From DATARH01 sp036008175 (lineage in GTDB: Bacteria; Pseudomonadota; Alphaproteobacteria; ATCC43930; CGMCC-115725), in NCBI GenBank assembly GCA_036008175.1, contig DASYOB010000119.1:52071-116070 (forward strand): 64,000 nt of DNA, in the 5' to 3' direction. The notes beneath the pieces are model-generated. The model did no database searches. It had not been told where the DNA came from and worked only from the letters and a program-made list of their open reading frames with translations. This document shows positions 50,952-62,494 of the stretch, one piece after another (the stretch's first letter is position 1; each line of letters opens with the position of its first letter). The translations under genes and the position numbers were made by a program.

Positions 50952-51713
50952 ATGGAGATCGGCGGTCAGGCGGCGCTCATCAGCGGCGGAGCCTCGGGGC
51001 TCGGCCGGGCGACGGCGCAGGCCCTGACGCGGGCCGGGGTCAAAGTCGCGATCCTCGATGTGCATGCCGCGGCGGCTGCCGAAGCAGCGAAAGAGGTCGG
51101 CGGTCTTGCACTGGCCTGCGACGTGACCGATGCGATGAGCGTGGAACGCGCCCTCGCCACCGCGCGCCACCATCATGGCCCGGCCCGGATCGCGGTGTGC
51201 TGCGCCGGGGTCGGCACCGGGGCGCGGATCGTCGGCCGCAACGGGCCGATGCCGCTCGACGATTTCCGCCGGGTCGTCGAGGTCAATCTGATCGGCAGCT
51301 TCAACCTGTTGCGGCTTGCCGCCGCCGAGATGTCCGGGCTCGACCCGCTGCCCGACGGCGAACGCGGGCTGATCGTGCTGACCGCCTCGGTCGCCGCCTA
51401 TGAGGGGCAGGTCGGCCAGGCGGCCTACAGCGCGTCCAAGGGCGGCGTCGTCGGCCTGACCCTGCCGGCGGCGCGCGAGCTGGCGCAATTCGGTGTGCGG
51501 GTGGTCGCGATCGCGCCCGGGATTTTCGCCACCCCGATGCTCGCGGGCCTGCCGCAGCCGGTGCAGGACAGCCTGGCGGCTAGCGTGCCATTCCCGCCCC
51601 GGCTCGGCCGGCCCGACGAATATGCCGGGCTGGTGCTGGAGCTGTGCCGCAATCAGATGATCAACGGCTCGGTGATCCGCCTCGATGGCGCCTTGCGGAT
51701 GGCGCCGCGCTGA
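50952..51713 (+). CDS. SDR, 3-hydroxyacyl-CoA dehydrogenase type 2-like
   Basis: A 253-residue short-chain dehydrogenase with the canonical features: nucleotide-binding GGASGLGRA, CCAGVG, and the catalytic YSASK with upstream Ser (LTASVAAYEGQVGQ). The insertion GARIVGRNGPMPLDDFRRVVEVNLIG and the PGIFATPML segment match HSD10 (3-hydroxyacyl-CoA dehydrogenase type 2). It would use NAD to oxidise a short 3-hydroxyacyl-CoA. The ATG at 50952 follows GGGAGAAGG. Downstream is a 296-base spacer. Confidence 0.9.
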   Translation: MEIGGQAALISGGASGLGRATAQALTRAGVKVAILDVHAAAAAEAAKEVGGLALACDVTDAMSVERALATARHHHGPARIAVCCAGVGTGARIVGRNGPMPLDDFRRVVEVNLIGSFNLLRLAAAEMSGLDPLPDGERGLIVLTASVAAYEGQVGQAAYSASKGGVVGLTLPAARELAQFGVRVVAIAPGIFATPMLAGLPQPVQDSLAASVPFPPRLGRPDEYAGLVLELCRNQMINGSVIRLDGALRMAPR

Positions 51714-51754
51714 CGGCCGGTATTCGGCTGATGGCCTCGGAACGCGCCTCCGAT

Positions 51755-51779
51755 AGCCCGTGATGACCCGTGACGGGCT
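51755..51779 (+). terminator. Possible terminator after the SDR gene
   Basis: AGCCCGT (51755) pairs with ACGGGCT (51773) around an 11-base loop. There is no T-run. The rest of the 296-base spacer before the MFS gene holds only a small GCCC-GAAA-GGGC hairpin at 51979-51990 in the likely leader. Confidence 0.35.
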
Positions 51780-52009
51780 GAAGGTTCCAAGCCTCGTGTT
51801 TCGTCAGCGCCGCCAGCGCGAACGGCAGCCCGTCGGCTAACCCGGTCAGAAAGAGTCGCCGTCGCGCGTGCTACGGAGCAAGCCAGCGGGGTATTGGCAT
51901 GCGCCCGCGAGGCAGGCCCGCAGATATTGCTCGAATTGCGCGGAAAATTACCCTAGACCGTCGCAAATAGAATTTACGGCCCGAAAGGGCTCGGGGAGAG
52001 GCGCATCGA

Positions 52010-53323
52010 ATGGACGATCTCATTGAAAAGTCGGCGATGCGGAAAATCTATCTCCGCCTGCTGCCGTTCGCGATCATCAGCTATTTCCTCGCGTATATCG
52101 ATCGCATCAATGTGAGTTTCGCGGCGCTGACCATGCGCGGCGACCTCGATATCTCGGCGTCGGCCTACGGGTTTGCCCTTGGCACGTTCTACTGGGGATA
52201 TTTCATTTTCGAAGTGCCCAGCAATGTGATCCTAGAGAAGGTAGGCGCTCGGATCTGGATCGCCCGGATCATGATCACCTGGGGCATCCTGGCTGGGTTA
52301 ACGGCCACGGTCACCGGGTCGACCAGCTTCGGCGTCGTCCGGTTCCTGCTTGGTCTGGCCGAAGCTGGCTTCTTCCCTGGCATCGTTCTGTATTTCACGT
52401 ACTGGTTCCCGACCTACCACCACGCCCGGATTGTCTCTGGGTTTCTGATCGGACTGCCCCTCGCCGTCGCTGGCGGCGCGCCGATTTCAACCGCGCTGCT
52501 GGGCTTGGATGGCACGTTCGGCCTGCGCGGCTGGCAAATCATGTATCTCGCCGAGGGGGTGCCGACGGTACTCCTCGGTCTTCTCACGTTTTTCGTGCTG
52601 ACCGACAGGCCAGCAGAGGCGAAATTCCTGACCGCCGAGGAAAAGGCCTGGCTCAGCGCTAAGCTAGAATCGGAGCGGAAGGCAAAGGAAGCAGTCCGGA
52701 GGTTCAGTGTCTGGCAGGGTATGTTCGATCCGAAAGTGTTGCTGCTCGCCCTCAACTATTTCGGGATCGTCGTGGCCAGCCTCGGGATTCTGTTCTTCGT
52801 GCCACAGATCATCAAATCGATTGGCGTGACCGACAATATGACAGTCGGCTGGCTGACCATGATCCCCTATATCTCAGGCGGTATCGGCTTGGTCGTCTGG
52901 GGGCTTGTTTCCGACCGGATGAACGAGCGACGCTGGAACCTGCTCGGAGCCTGCGCAGTCTCGGCGATTGGCCTGATTATCGCCGGTCTGACCATCGGCT
53001 CCTGGTGGGCAATGGTCGGTCTATCGATCGCCACCTTCGGCTTCTATGGCTCGAAGGGACCATTCTGGTCGATGCCGCCGATGTTCATGACCGGCACGGC
53101 AGCGGCGGCTTCTATTGCCTGGATCAACTCGATAGGCAACCTCGGGGGCTTCTTCGGGCCTTGGTATGTCGGCGTGGTCAAGGATTGGACCGACAGCTAT
53201 GCGGGCGGGCTCTATGGGCTGGCCTTCCTGTGCGTGATCTCCGCAGTCGTTTGTGCGCTGTTCCTCCACATCCCGAACCCGACCGCCAGAACCGCGCACG
53301 CTCCCGCGCTAGCTGCCGATTAA
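52010..53323 (+). CDS. MFS transporter, anion:cation symporter (ACS) type
   Basis: A 437-residue twelve-helix transporter of the ACS family that includes phthalate, tartrate and 4-hydroxyphenylacetate permeases. The N-terminal AYIDRINVSFAALTMRGDLDIS and the middle GTFYWGYFIFEVPSNVILEKVGARIWIARI are diagnostic. It probably imports an organic acid with protons. The gene stands alone with the spacer on its left and 180 featureless bases on its right. Confidence 0.92.
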   Translation: MDDLIEKSAMRKIYLRLLPFAIISYFLAYIDRINVSFAALTMRGDLDISASAYGFALGTFYWGYFIFEVPSNVILEKVGARIWIARIMITWGILAGLTATVTGSTSFGVVRFLLGLAEAGFFPGIVLYFTYWFPTYHHARIVSGFLIGLPLAVAGGAPISTALLGLDGTFGLRGWQIMYLAEGVPTVLLGLLTFFVLTDRPAEAKFLTAEEKAWLSAKLESERKAKEAVRRFSVWQGMFDPKVLLLALNYFGIVVASLGILFFVPQIIKSIGVTDNMTVGWLTMIPYISGGIGLVVWGLVSDRMNERRWNLLGACAVSAIGLIIAGLTIGSWWAMVGLSIATFGFYGSKGPFWSMPPMFMTGTAAAASIAWINSIGNLGGFFGPWYVGVVKDWTDSYAGGLYGLAFLCVISAVVCALFLHIPNPTARTAHAPALAAD

Positions 53324-53502
53324 CGCCCAGCTGCGGCACCCGGCAACTTTTGAGAAACGAAAGCTCCGGGAATTGAGAAAGAACACCGGGGTGGGGCTTG
53401 GCCGTGGGTGCAGCAACGGACTTTAATCCGTGGGCATCCATCCACGACTTAAAACCGCTTCGTCCTGGCTAAAAGACGCAGGTGCCGGGGTAAGCTCTGC
53501 GA

Positions 53503-53820
53503 TCAGGGCAAGGGCGGGCGGTTGTCGCGTTCGGGGGCGAGCTCATCGATCGCGTGGGCGAGATGCACGTCGCGCTCGCTGAGACCCCCTGCGTCGTGGG
53601 TCGACAGGATGATCTCTACCCGGTTGTAGACGTTGAAGATCTCCGGGTGGTGATCCATTTTCTCAGCGGTCAGCGCGATGCGCGACAGAAAGCCCCAGGC
53701 TTCGGAGAAATTGCTGAAGTGGTAGCTCTTGCGGATCGCGTCGCGGTCCTCGACCTCGCTCCAGCCATGCAGCTCGCGCAGCGCCGTCTGCCGCGCCGCC
53801 CCAACCAGCCGTTCGACCAT
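53503..53820 (-). CDS. phhB: Pterin-4a-carbinolamine dehydratase
   Basis: A 105-residue enzyme of the PhhB/PCBD family. The active-site motif KMDHHPEIFNVYNRVEIIL contains His57 and His58, and His75 (STHDAGGLSERD) completes it. It recycles the pterin cofactor of aromatic amino-acid hydroxylases such as phenylalanine hydroxylase. No such hydroxylase is in the window, but fumarylacetoacetase at 43183 belongs to the same Phe/Tyr degradation route. The ATG at 53820 removes an unrelated N-terminal extension. Confidence 0.93.
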   Translation of the reverse strand: MVERLVGAARQTALRELHGWSEVEDRDAIRKSYHFSNFSEAWGFLSRIALTAEKMDHHPEIFNVYNRVEIILSTHDAGGLSERDVHLAHAIDELAPERDNRPPLP

Positions 53821-53909
53821 ACCGCCCTCCCTTGTTCTTTCCCCGTAGCAAGTGAGCGGCGCCGAGATCCGGGTCAAGGCGGAAGCGGTCACACCGAGTT
53901 CGCACCGTG

Positions 53910-54299
53910 ATGGCGCAGCGTCCACCATCCCTAGCCGAGATCGAGGCATTGGCCCAGCGCGCCCTCACTGCGATTCCGCAAGAATTGAAGCAGCATCTCG
54001 GGCCGGTCGTGGTCCGGGTCGAGGAATTCCCCGACGAGGAGACCGAGGCGGAGATGGAGCTGGAGAGCCCTTTCGACATCCTCGGCCTCTATCGCGGCAT
54101 CGCGCTGCCGCACAAGAGCGTCAGCGACCCGAGGCCCAATATCGACATGGTGTTTCTCTACCGCCGGCCGATCCTCGATTACTGGTGCGAAACCGGCGAG
54201 GATTTGGGACACATCGTCCGGAATGTGCTGGTCCATGAGATCGGCCACCATTTCGGGTTCAGCGACGCCGATATGGAGCGGATCGAGCGCGAGGCCTGA
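53910..54299 (+). CDS. Zincin-like metallopeptidase
   Basis: A 129-residue metallopeptidase of the short minigluzincin type (COG3824). The zinc motif HEIGHHFGFSD is at the C terminus, with the preceding NVLVHE helix. Related bacterial proteins have uncharacterised cellular roles. The gene diverges from phhB and its end lies 7 bases from the convergent glycosylase gene. Confidence 0.88.
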   Translation: MAQRPPSLAEIEALAQRALTAIPQELKQHLGPVVVRVEEFPDEETEAEMELESPFDILGLYRGIALPHKSVSDPRPNIDMVFLYRRPILDYWCETGEDLGHIVRNVLVHEIGHHFGFSDADMERIEREA

Positions 54300-54306
54300 A
54301 GCTTGC

Positions 54307-54912
54307 TCACTGGAGCGCGGCCGCGATCCGCGCGCGCAATTCCGGCAATAGCTCCACCGCGAACCATGGATTTGTTCGCTCCCAGTGCGTGGTGCGCCAG
54401 CTTGGATGCGGCAGCGCGAAAATGTCCGGCAGGAACTCGCGCCAGCCGGCGAGGATCTTCGAGAGGGATTGCCGGCGGCGCTCGGGTCGATAGTGGCGGA
54501 TTGCATAGGAACCGACGAGCAAGGTCAGCCCGACGGCGGCGAAATGACGGCGCAGCAACGGGTGCCACAGTGGCGCGCATTCCGGACGCGGCGGCAGGTC
54601 GCCGCCACGTAAATCCCGACCAGGATAGCAGAAGCCGATTGGCATGATCGCGACACGAGCCTCGTCGTAAAACGTTGCACGGTCGAGGCCGAGCCAAAGA
54701 CGTAGCCGGTCGCCGCTCTTGTCGTTGAACGAGAGGCCGGTCTCGTGCGCCCTCGTGCCGGGGGCCTGGCTGATGATCAGGAGACGCCCCGAGGGTTGGC
54801 CGCGTAACACCGGCCGCGGCCCGAGCGGCAGCTCGGTACAACGGCTGCAAGCGCGGACCTTTGCTATCAGCTGGTCGAAGGCAGAGCAGGTTTCGACGGA
54901 GCGCAATTGCAT
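54307..54912 (-). CDS. Uracil-DNA glycosylase family protein, 4Fe-4S type
   Basis: A protein of 201 residues from the ATG at 54912 (229 from the far upstream start). It has the glycosylase pattern IISQAPGTRAHETGLSFND with the active-site GxxPG-like loop, a late HPSWR motif, and cysteines arranged CxxC (ACSRC), then C-X16-C (FCYPG...RPECAP), matching the iron-sulfur UDG families. It removes uracil or a related damaged base from DNA. Neither start has a convincing ribosome-binding site. Function of this subfamily is less certain than for UdgA. Confidence 0.82.
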   Translation of the reverse strand: MQLRSVETCSAFDQLIAKVRACSRCTELPLGPRPVLRGQPSGRLLIISQAPGTRAHETGLSFNDKSGDRLRLWLGLDRATFYDEARVAIMPIGFCYPGRDLRGGDLPPRPECAPLWHPLLRRHFAAVGLTLLVGSYAIRHYRPERRRQSLSKILAGWREFLPDIFALPHPSWRTTHWERTNPWFAVELLPELRARIAAALQ

Positions 54913-55180
54913 TCGTTCGAGCCGGTGCGCGGGTTTCGCGCCGATCATAGCAGTACGGCGTGACCCAAACGGCGGCGCAAATTGACTCGGCGCCAACAGG
55001 GACGCCGTTATTTTTTCGGCTCGCTTGCGCTCGCGCGCTGCCGTGTCGGTTCGCCGCCGAGGTCGCCGACTGAAACATGAAAACGCATCGCCGCCGGCAG
55101 GCTGCGGCGCCTGAAAAAATCTGAAAACCCCTGAAATTAGACGTTCGATTTTCCCTTAACAAACTCTACGATGACCGATC

Positions 55181-58042
55181 ATGGATCCCGCCCAAGCGCC
55201 AGCGGCGATCGAGTTTGGCCGTTTTCGGGTCCTGCCGCAGCGCCGCGAGCTCCTCGCCGAGGGCCGGCCGGCGGAGCTCGGTGGGCGCGCCTTCGACGTT
55301 CTGATGGCGCTGATCGAGGCCTCAGGAGCTGTCGTCAGCACAGATGCGCTGATGAACCGCGTCTGGCCCGACCGGATCGTCGAGGAGAACAGCCTTCATG
55401 CCCAGATCGCGGCGCTGCGCCGGGCGTTTGGCGCGGACCGCGACCTGATCCGCACGATCGCCGGGCGCGGCTACCAATTTACCGGCGAGATCCGCACGAT
55501 CGCGGCGAGGCCAAATGCGCGGGCAATTGCGGGGATGCCTCAGCCGACGCCATCGCGCCCGCCGACAAACCTGCCGGAACCGGTTTCCGAGCTGATCGGC
55601 CGCGACGCGCAGCTGGACGAGATCCTGGGTCTCAGCACCTCCCACCGCCTTGTCACCCTGGCCGGCGCCGGGGGCATCGGCAAGACCCGGCTCGGCTTCG
55701 CGGCCGCACGACACCTGCTGCCGCGATTTGCCGACGGGGTTTGGGCCGTCGAGCTGGCGCCGCTGGCCGATCCCGAACTTGTCCCGGTCGCCGTTGCGAC
55801 CGCGCTCGGGCTCGAACTCGCGTCGGGCATGGCATCGCCGCAATCTGTCGCGAACGCGCTCCGCGCGACGCAGCTGATGCTGGTGCTCGACAATTGCGAG
55901 CATGTGGTCGACGCCGCGGCGCGGATGGCCGAGGCGTTGCTGCGCGCCAATCCGGCAGTTCGGGTGATCGCCACCAGCCGCGAGCCGCTGCGGGTAGAGG
56001 GCGAGTGGGTTTACCCGGTACCGCCACTCGCCGTGCCGGCAGAAGGCCGCCCGAATGGCGAGGACCCGCTGCGCTACGGCGCCGTTCGGCTGTTCGTCGA
56101 GCGGGTGCGTGCGGCCGTGCCATCGTTTTCGCTGGACGCGCGCGTAGCGGCCGCGACAGCCGGCATTTGCCGTCGGCTCGACGGCATCCCACTAGCGATC
56201 GAGCTTGCGGCGGCGCGCGCCGCGGCCCTGGGAATAGAGGGCCTTGCGGCCCGACTCGACGACCGTTTCCGGCTCCTCGCCGGCGGCCGTCGCACGGCAA
56301 TGCCGCGGCATCAGACACTGCGCGCGACGCTTGACTGGAGCTACGAGCTGCTCATCGAACCCGAGCGCGTGGTGCTGCGCCGCCTGGCAGTCTTCGCCGG
56401 CAGCTTCGCACTGCAGGCCGCGAGTGCAGTAGCCGCGGATGACTCGATTGCGGCGTCGGACGTCATCGATTGCGTTGCGAACTTGGTCGCGAAATCGCTC
56501 GTGAGCGTGGAAGCTGGCGGCGTGATGGTACGCTATCGGCTGCTCGAAACGACCCGAGCTTATGCGCTTGAGAAGCTGGTTGAGGCCGGCGAGTTCGACC
56601 CGGTGGCACGACGCCATGCCGGACGCTATCTGGATCTTTTTGAAGGCGCCGAGGAGGAGGAGACGCGGCCACCGGACGAATGGCTGGCAGATTACAGCCC
56701 GAGCATCGACAATTTGCGCGCGGCGCTCGACTGGGCCTTTTCGCCGGGCGGTGACGCCTCGATCGGCGTGGCGCTGACTGCCGCCGCGGTCCCCTTGTGG
56801 ATGCATTTGTCGCTGATGGAGGAGTGCGGCGGCCGGGTCGAGCAGGCTCTCGCCGCTATCGCGGCCGGAGCGGGCCGGGACGCGCGCCGCGAGATGCAGC
56901 TCCACGCCGCGCTTGCAGCATCGCTGATGTATACCAGAGGTGCCGTTTCCGAGATCGACGCGGTCGGGACAAAGGCCCTCGAGATCGCGGAGAGCCTCGG
57001 TAACGCCGAGTACCAGTTGCGCTCGCTCTTTGGCCTGTGGTCCTTTCACATCAACGGCGGCCAGCATCGCGTCGCTCTGACCATGGCTCAAAGGTTCTAT
57101 GCTCTGGCGGCGAATCGGTCCGACCCGAACGATCGCCTGATCGGCGAGCGAATGATCGGTACATCGCAGCATTACCTGGGCAATTTGCTCAGCGCGCGGC
57201 GCCATCTCGAACGCGTGCTCGCCCATGATGTCGCTCCTGCGCAGAAGTGGCAAATCGTTCGTTTTAATATCGACCAGTGGGCGGCAACGCGGGCCTACCT
57301 CGCCCGGATCCTGTGGTTGCAGGGATTGCCGGATCAGGCGATGCGGACCGCCGAGCGCAGTGTCGCGGACGCTCGGGCAACCAATCACGCAATCTCGCTG
57401 GGTCTCGCTCTCGCCCTGGTGGCATGCCCGATCGCGATGTTTACCGGCGATCTGGCCGCGGCGGAACATTACGTAGAAATGCTGCTCGACCATTCGGCAA
57501 GGCATGCGCTGGCACGCTGGCACGCCATCGGCCGGAGCCATCAAGGAGCGCTCTTCATCCAGCGTGGCGATCTCAGCACCGGATTACGGCTGCTGCGCGC
57601 CGGTTTCGACGAACCAGGCGCGGCCGGGTCCGTCTCGCGGCTCTTTACGTTCCTTATGGCGGAGGCCTTGGGCCGCGTCGGGCAGATCGCCGACGGGCTC
57701 GCCGCGATCGCGGAGGGGATCGAGCAATCCGAGCGCACGGATGAACGCTGGGCAATCGCCGAAATGCTGCGCATCAAGGGCGAGCTTTTTTTGTTGCAGA
57801 ACGCACCCGGAGCCATGGCGGCGGCCGAGGATCAGTTTCGGCAGGCCCTCGATTGGGCGCACAAGCAAGGCGCGCTTTCTTGGGAACTGCGCTGCGCCAT
57901 CAGCCTCGCCCGGTTGTGGCGCGAACACGCTCGCAACGACGAGGCGCGCGAGCTTTTGGCATCGGTGTACGACCGGTTTACCGAGGGGTTCGCGACCGCT
58001 GATCTCAAATCGGCGAAGGCCTTGCTCGACGATTTGCCTTAA
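55181..58042 (+). CDS. Winged-helix/NTPase/TPR-type transcriptional regulator
   Basis: A 953-residue protein. Residues about 8-105 form an OmpR/PhoB-type DNA-binding winged helix (IEFGRFRVLPQRRELLAEG, GRAFDVLMALIEASG, VWPDRIVEENSLHAQIAALR). An AAA/STAND-like NTPase domain follows with Walker A GAGGIGKT at 162-169, Walker B-like MLVLDNCEHV and TSREPL. The C-terminal 500 residues are helical repeats. Such proteins regulate genes upon ligand-driven oligomerisation, but the target here is unknown. It is followed by a broken copy of its own 5' end. Confidence 0.88.
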   Translation: MDPAQAPAAIEFGRFRVLPQRRELLAEGRPAELGGRAFDVLMALIEASGAVVSTDALMNRVWPDRIVEENSLHAQIAALRRAFGADRDLIRTIAGRGYQFTGEIRTIAARPNARAIAGMPQPTPSRPPTNLPEPVSELIGRDAQLDEILGLSTSHRLVTLAGAGGIGKTRLGFAAARHLLPRFADGVWAVELAPLADPELVPVAVATALGLELASGMASPQSVANALRATQLMLVLDNCEHVVDAAARMAEALLRANPAVRVIATSREPLRVEGEWVYPVPPLAVPAEGRPNGEDPLRYGAVRLFVERVRAAVPSFSLDARVAAATAGICRRLDGIPLAIELAAARAAALGIEGLAARLDDRFRLLAGGRRTAMPRHQTLRATLDWSYELLIEPERVVLRRLAVFAGSFALQAASAVAADDSIAASDVIDCVANLVAKSLVSVEAGGVMVRYRLLETTRAYALEKLVEAGEFDPVARRHAGRYLDLFEGAEEEETRPPDEWLADYSPSIDNLRAALDWAFSPGGDASIGVALTAAAVPLWMHLSLMEECGGRVEQALAAIAAGAGRDARREMQLHAALAASLMYTRGAVSEIDAVGTKALEIAESLGNAEYQLRSLFGLWSFHINGGQHRVALTMAQRFYALAANRSDPNDRLIGERMIGTSQHYLGNLLSARRHLERVLAHDVAPAQKWQIVRFNIDQWAATRAYLARILWLQGLPDQAMRTAERSVADARATNHAISLGLALALVACPIAMFTGDLAAAEHYVEMLLDHSARHALARWHAIGRSHQGALFIQRGDLSTGLRLLRAGFDEPGAAGSVSRLFTFLMAEALGRVGQIADGLAAIAEGIEQSERTDERWAIAEMLRIKGELFLLQNAPGAMAAAEDQFRQALDWAHKQGALSWELRCAISLARLWREHARNDEARELLASVYDRFTEGFATADLKSAKALLDDLP

Positions 58043-58076
58043 CTGGGAGCATCCTGCTTGAAGCTGGGGCCGCTTA

Positions 58077-58259
58077 ATGGAGCGCATCCCGTCAACCGGG
58101 ACAGCAATCGATTTTGGCCGTTTTCGGGTCCTGCAACACCGCCGCGAGCTTCGCACCGACGGCCGCCAGTGGAGCTCGGCGGCCGTTCGAGACATGTGGA
58201 ATGGCGTTGCGCGGTCTTGCGCCCGAATCGCCGCAAGCACAGCGCGTTTAGCCGAATGA
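58077..58259 (+). pseudogene. Broken copy of the regulator's 5' end
   Basis: The reading frame begins MERIPSTGTAIDFGRFRVLQ, closely matching residues 9-20 of the intact regulator just upstream; the stretch starting TTTGGCCGTTTTCGGG is identical over 22 bases. The match continues to AELGG, but one frame slip at about 58170 shifts VELGGRS into another frame, and the winged helix is not completed. The remaining 160 bases up to the LivK-like gene show nothing. This is most simply a partial duplication that decayed. Confidence 0.7.
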
Positions 58260-58419
58260 CAGTTGGGGGTCGGCTGGCCCTAACGGCGGGAAATCCAGTG
58301 TCCGGTTCCGGCGCGCTTTTCGGACGATCCAACCGCCATCTCCCGACCACGCCCTTCTCAACCATGCCGCTCCGATTCGCGGGAAGAGGCAGGATGAAAA
58401 GGTCAGCTGTATCCTGCTC

Positions 58420-59661
58420 CTAGACCGACGGCCAGACCGCCTTGCCCAGGGCGAGGTCAGCCGGAAAGACGCTGATCGGCACGCCCTTCTGCCATTGCGC
58501 GAAGATCATCGGCACGTCGACACGGCGGCCCTTCCCGTCGAATTTGATCGGGCCCGGGAAGCATTGCGCGGCCGGGCCGGTGGTCAGGTTCATCTTGCGG
58601 ATCGCCTCGGCGACCTTGATGCGGTCGGCCGCGCCGGCAGCTTCCAGAGCCGCCGCCAGGATCGCCACGTCGCCGTAACCGCACAAGCCGTCTTGCGTGA
58701 GAAACGGCTCGCCGGTGCGCTTCTTGAACCGCTCGATGAACTCCTCTTGACCCTTTGTCGGCCAGTTCGCGACGCTGAACAGCAGGCCTTCGAGCAATTC
58801 GGGACCGATCGTGCTCAGCAGCTCAGGCGAGCCGAACGGCGCGCCATTGCCGACCAACGGGACCTTGCCGTGCGCGAGCTTGAACTCGTCCAGCTTTTCG
58901 AGCACCAGCTTGCAGTCCGGCATCGCCGATGTAAGCAACAGCAAGAAATCCGGCTTGGCCGAGCGTACCTTCTCGATCAGCGGGGTCGCGTCGGACAGTG
59001 GCGGGGTGAAAATCTGATCGACGGTCAGCTTGAGCCCCATCTTCTCGAGCCCGCCTTCCCTGAGCGGCTTGGAAAAGCTGACCGGTGCGGCCGTGTTGTC
59101 CATGATGATGCCGACCGTTTTCGGCGTCTTGTGGGTCGCCGCCTCGGCTAGCTTGAGTGCCGTCGGGACCGTCTCCTTCGCCTGCCAGTCCGCGGTCGGC
59201 GAGGTCTGGAAGACGAATTTGAACCCGCGATTGGTGATCGCGTCGGAATAGCTCAGCGTCAGCCACGGCAATGACGCGCGCTCGGTCACCTCGGTTACGG
59301 CGAGCGTGAACGAGCTGAGCCACGCGCCGGTGCCGCCAACCAGTTCCGGCTGATCCGACAGCAGGCGCTGCGCCGCGTTCTTGGCCTTCTCGGTGCTGTC
59401 ACCGGCATCGGCGGCGATGACCTCGATCTTGGCGCCGCCGAGGCTCTTTATCCCGCCGGCGGCATTGATGTCCTCCATCGCCATGTCGGTGCCCATCTTC
59501 AAGAGCTGGCCCTGCCGCGCCCACGGGCCCGAGAGCGGTGCGATCGAGGCGATCTTGATCGTCTTCGCCTGCGCCCGGACGATGGCCGGCGCCGCGAGCG
59601 CGCCGATCGCGGTGGCGATGCCCGCGGTCACGCTGCGCCGGGTAACGCTGTGGTGCGTCAT
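58420..59661 (-). CDS. Branched-chain amino-acid ABC substrate-binding protein
   Basis: A 413-residue periplasmic type I binding protein. A twin-arginine-like leader (TRRSVTAGIATAIGALAAPAIVRAQA) precedes the mature domain (IKIASIAPLSGPWARQGQL). The family folds amino acids or amides between two lobes and delivers them to LivHM. The start follows GAGGAGGAGG. It lies 17 bases after the livM-livG gene, so order on the minus strand is livH, livMG, binding protein. Ligand specificity is not predictable; leucine-type, urea or amide ligands all occur. Confidence 0.9.
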   Translation of the reverse strand: MTHHSVTRRSVTAGIATAIGALAAPAIVRAQAKTIKIASIAPLSGPWARQGQLLKMGTDMAMEDINAAGGIKSLGGAKIEVIAADAGDSTEKAKNAAQRLLSDQPELVGGTGAWLSSFTLAVTEVTERASLPWLTLSYSDAITNRGFKFVFQTSPTADWQAKETVPTALKLAEAATHKTPKTVGIIMDNTAAPVSFSKPLREGGLEKMGLKLTVDQIFTPPLSDATPLIEKVRSAKPDFLLLLTSAMPDCKLVLEKLDEFKLAHGKVPLVGNGAPFGSPELLSTIGPELLEGLLFSVANWPTKGQEEFIERFKKRTGEPFLTQDGLCGYGDVAILAAALEAAGAADRIKVAEAIRKMNLTTGPAAQCFPGPIKFDGKGRRVDVPMIFAQWQKGVPISVFPADLALGKAVWPSV

Positions 59662-59678
59662 TCTCGTTGCCTCCTCCT

Positions 59679-61447
<1,769 letters not shown>

Positions 61448-61451
<4 letters not shown>

Positions 61452-62395
61452 GTCCGCTCGCTGAGCCGGCCGAACATACCCTGCGGCCGCAGGAAGATGA
61501 TCAGCAGGAAGACGATGAAGATGCAGGTGTTCTGAAGCTGGTAGGGAAACACCAGCGTCGAGGCCTGCTGGACGATGCCGATCAACAGCCCGCCCCAGAA
61601 TGCGCCGAGGATGCTGCCGAGCCCGCCGAGCACGACGCCGGCATACATGACGATGACGAAATCGAACCCGGTATAGGGCTGAAACGATTGCGAGCTGGCA
61701 ACGAGCCCGCCGGCGATCGCGGTGATGCCGACGCCGAGGCTCCAGGCGAGGCGATGGGCGCGGTCGACGTCGATGCCCATATAGATCGCCGCCTGGCTGT
61801 TGTCGGCGGCAGCGCGCAGCCCCTTGCCGAGCCGCGTATGGCCGAGGAACAGGTAGACCGCCGCCGCTACGACGACCGCGACGAGAAAACTCACGCAGCG
61901 ACCCTGGTTGAGCAACACGTCGCCGATCTCCCATGATGACCGCGACAGCGGGCTCCGGATCGCCGTGGGAGTCGAGCCGAACACGATAAGCGCCCCATTC
62001 TGCAGGATTAGAGACAGCCCCAGCGTCGTCAGGATCTGGCCATAGGCGCCGGCGCCCTCGCTCGCCGCGGCACCGGATCCGGTCACGCGCGAGACGATAA
62101 AGCGATGTACCAGCCAGCCCACCGCAAAGACGATCGGGCCGGCCAGGAATGCGGCGACGATGGGACCACCATAGGGGCCGAGAAACGCCAGCACTCCGTA
62201 GCCCGTGGTCAGGTAGAACGCGGCATACATGCCGAGCATCAGGAAATCGCCCTGGGCGAAATTGACGACCCGCATCGCGCCGAAAATGATGCCGAGCCCG
62301 ACGCACATCAGGGCGTACGCGCTACCGACCAGGATCCCGGCGGTTAACGCCTGCAGGAAATCGATGAGCGAAAACGACATCGCGGGGAAAAACAC
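61448..62395 (-). CDS. livH: Branched-chain amino-acid ABC permease LivH
   Basis: A 315-residue permease (310 from the ATG at 62380). Signature segments are LVGSAYALMCVGLGIIFGAMRVVNFAQGDFLMLGMYAAF and YTGFDFVIVMYAGVVLGGLGSILGAFWGG. It pairs with the LivM half of the downstream fusion. Its first residues are uncertain: GTG at 62395 has AGAAAGG immediately upstream, and ATG at 62380 lacks a clear site. It diverges from livF. Confidence 0.93.
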
Positions 62396-62494
62396 CCTTT
62401 CTGATATTGACGATAGGCGGCATGCGCGGGAAATGTCATGGCTTTTCTGGCATCATGCTTGGTCACGCTCCGGGACAAAAAGGGGGAATGGGAC
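62396..62494. promoter_or_regulatory. Divergent control region between livH and livF
   Basis: A 99-base spacer must hold start signals for livH (left) and livF (right). The livF side ends in a strong AGGGGGAATGG ribosome-binding site. No operator repeat stands out and no -10/-35 pair is convincing, so the promoters are inferred from position only. Confidence 0.4.

Noticed and set aside
61452..62306. Apparent N-terminal extension of the LivM-LivG fusion
   Set aside because: It overlaps livH in another frame and reads as Arg-rich nonsense; the GTG at 61451 gives a natural LivM start.
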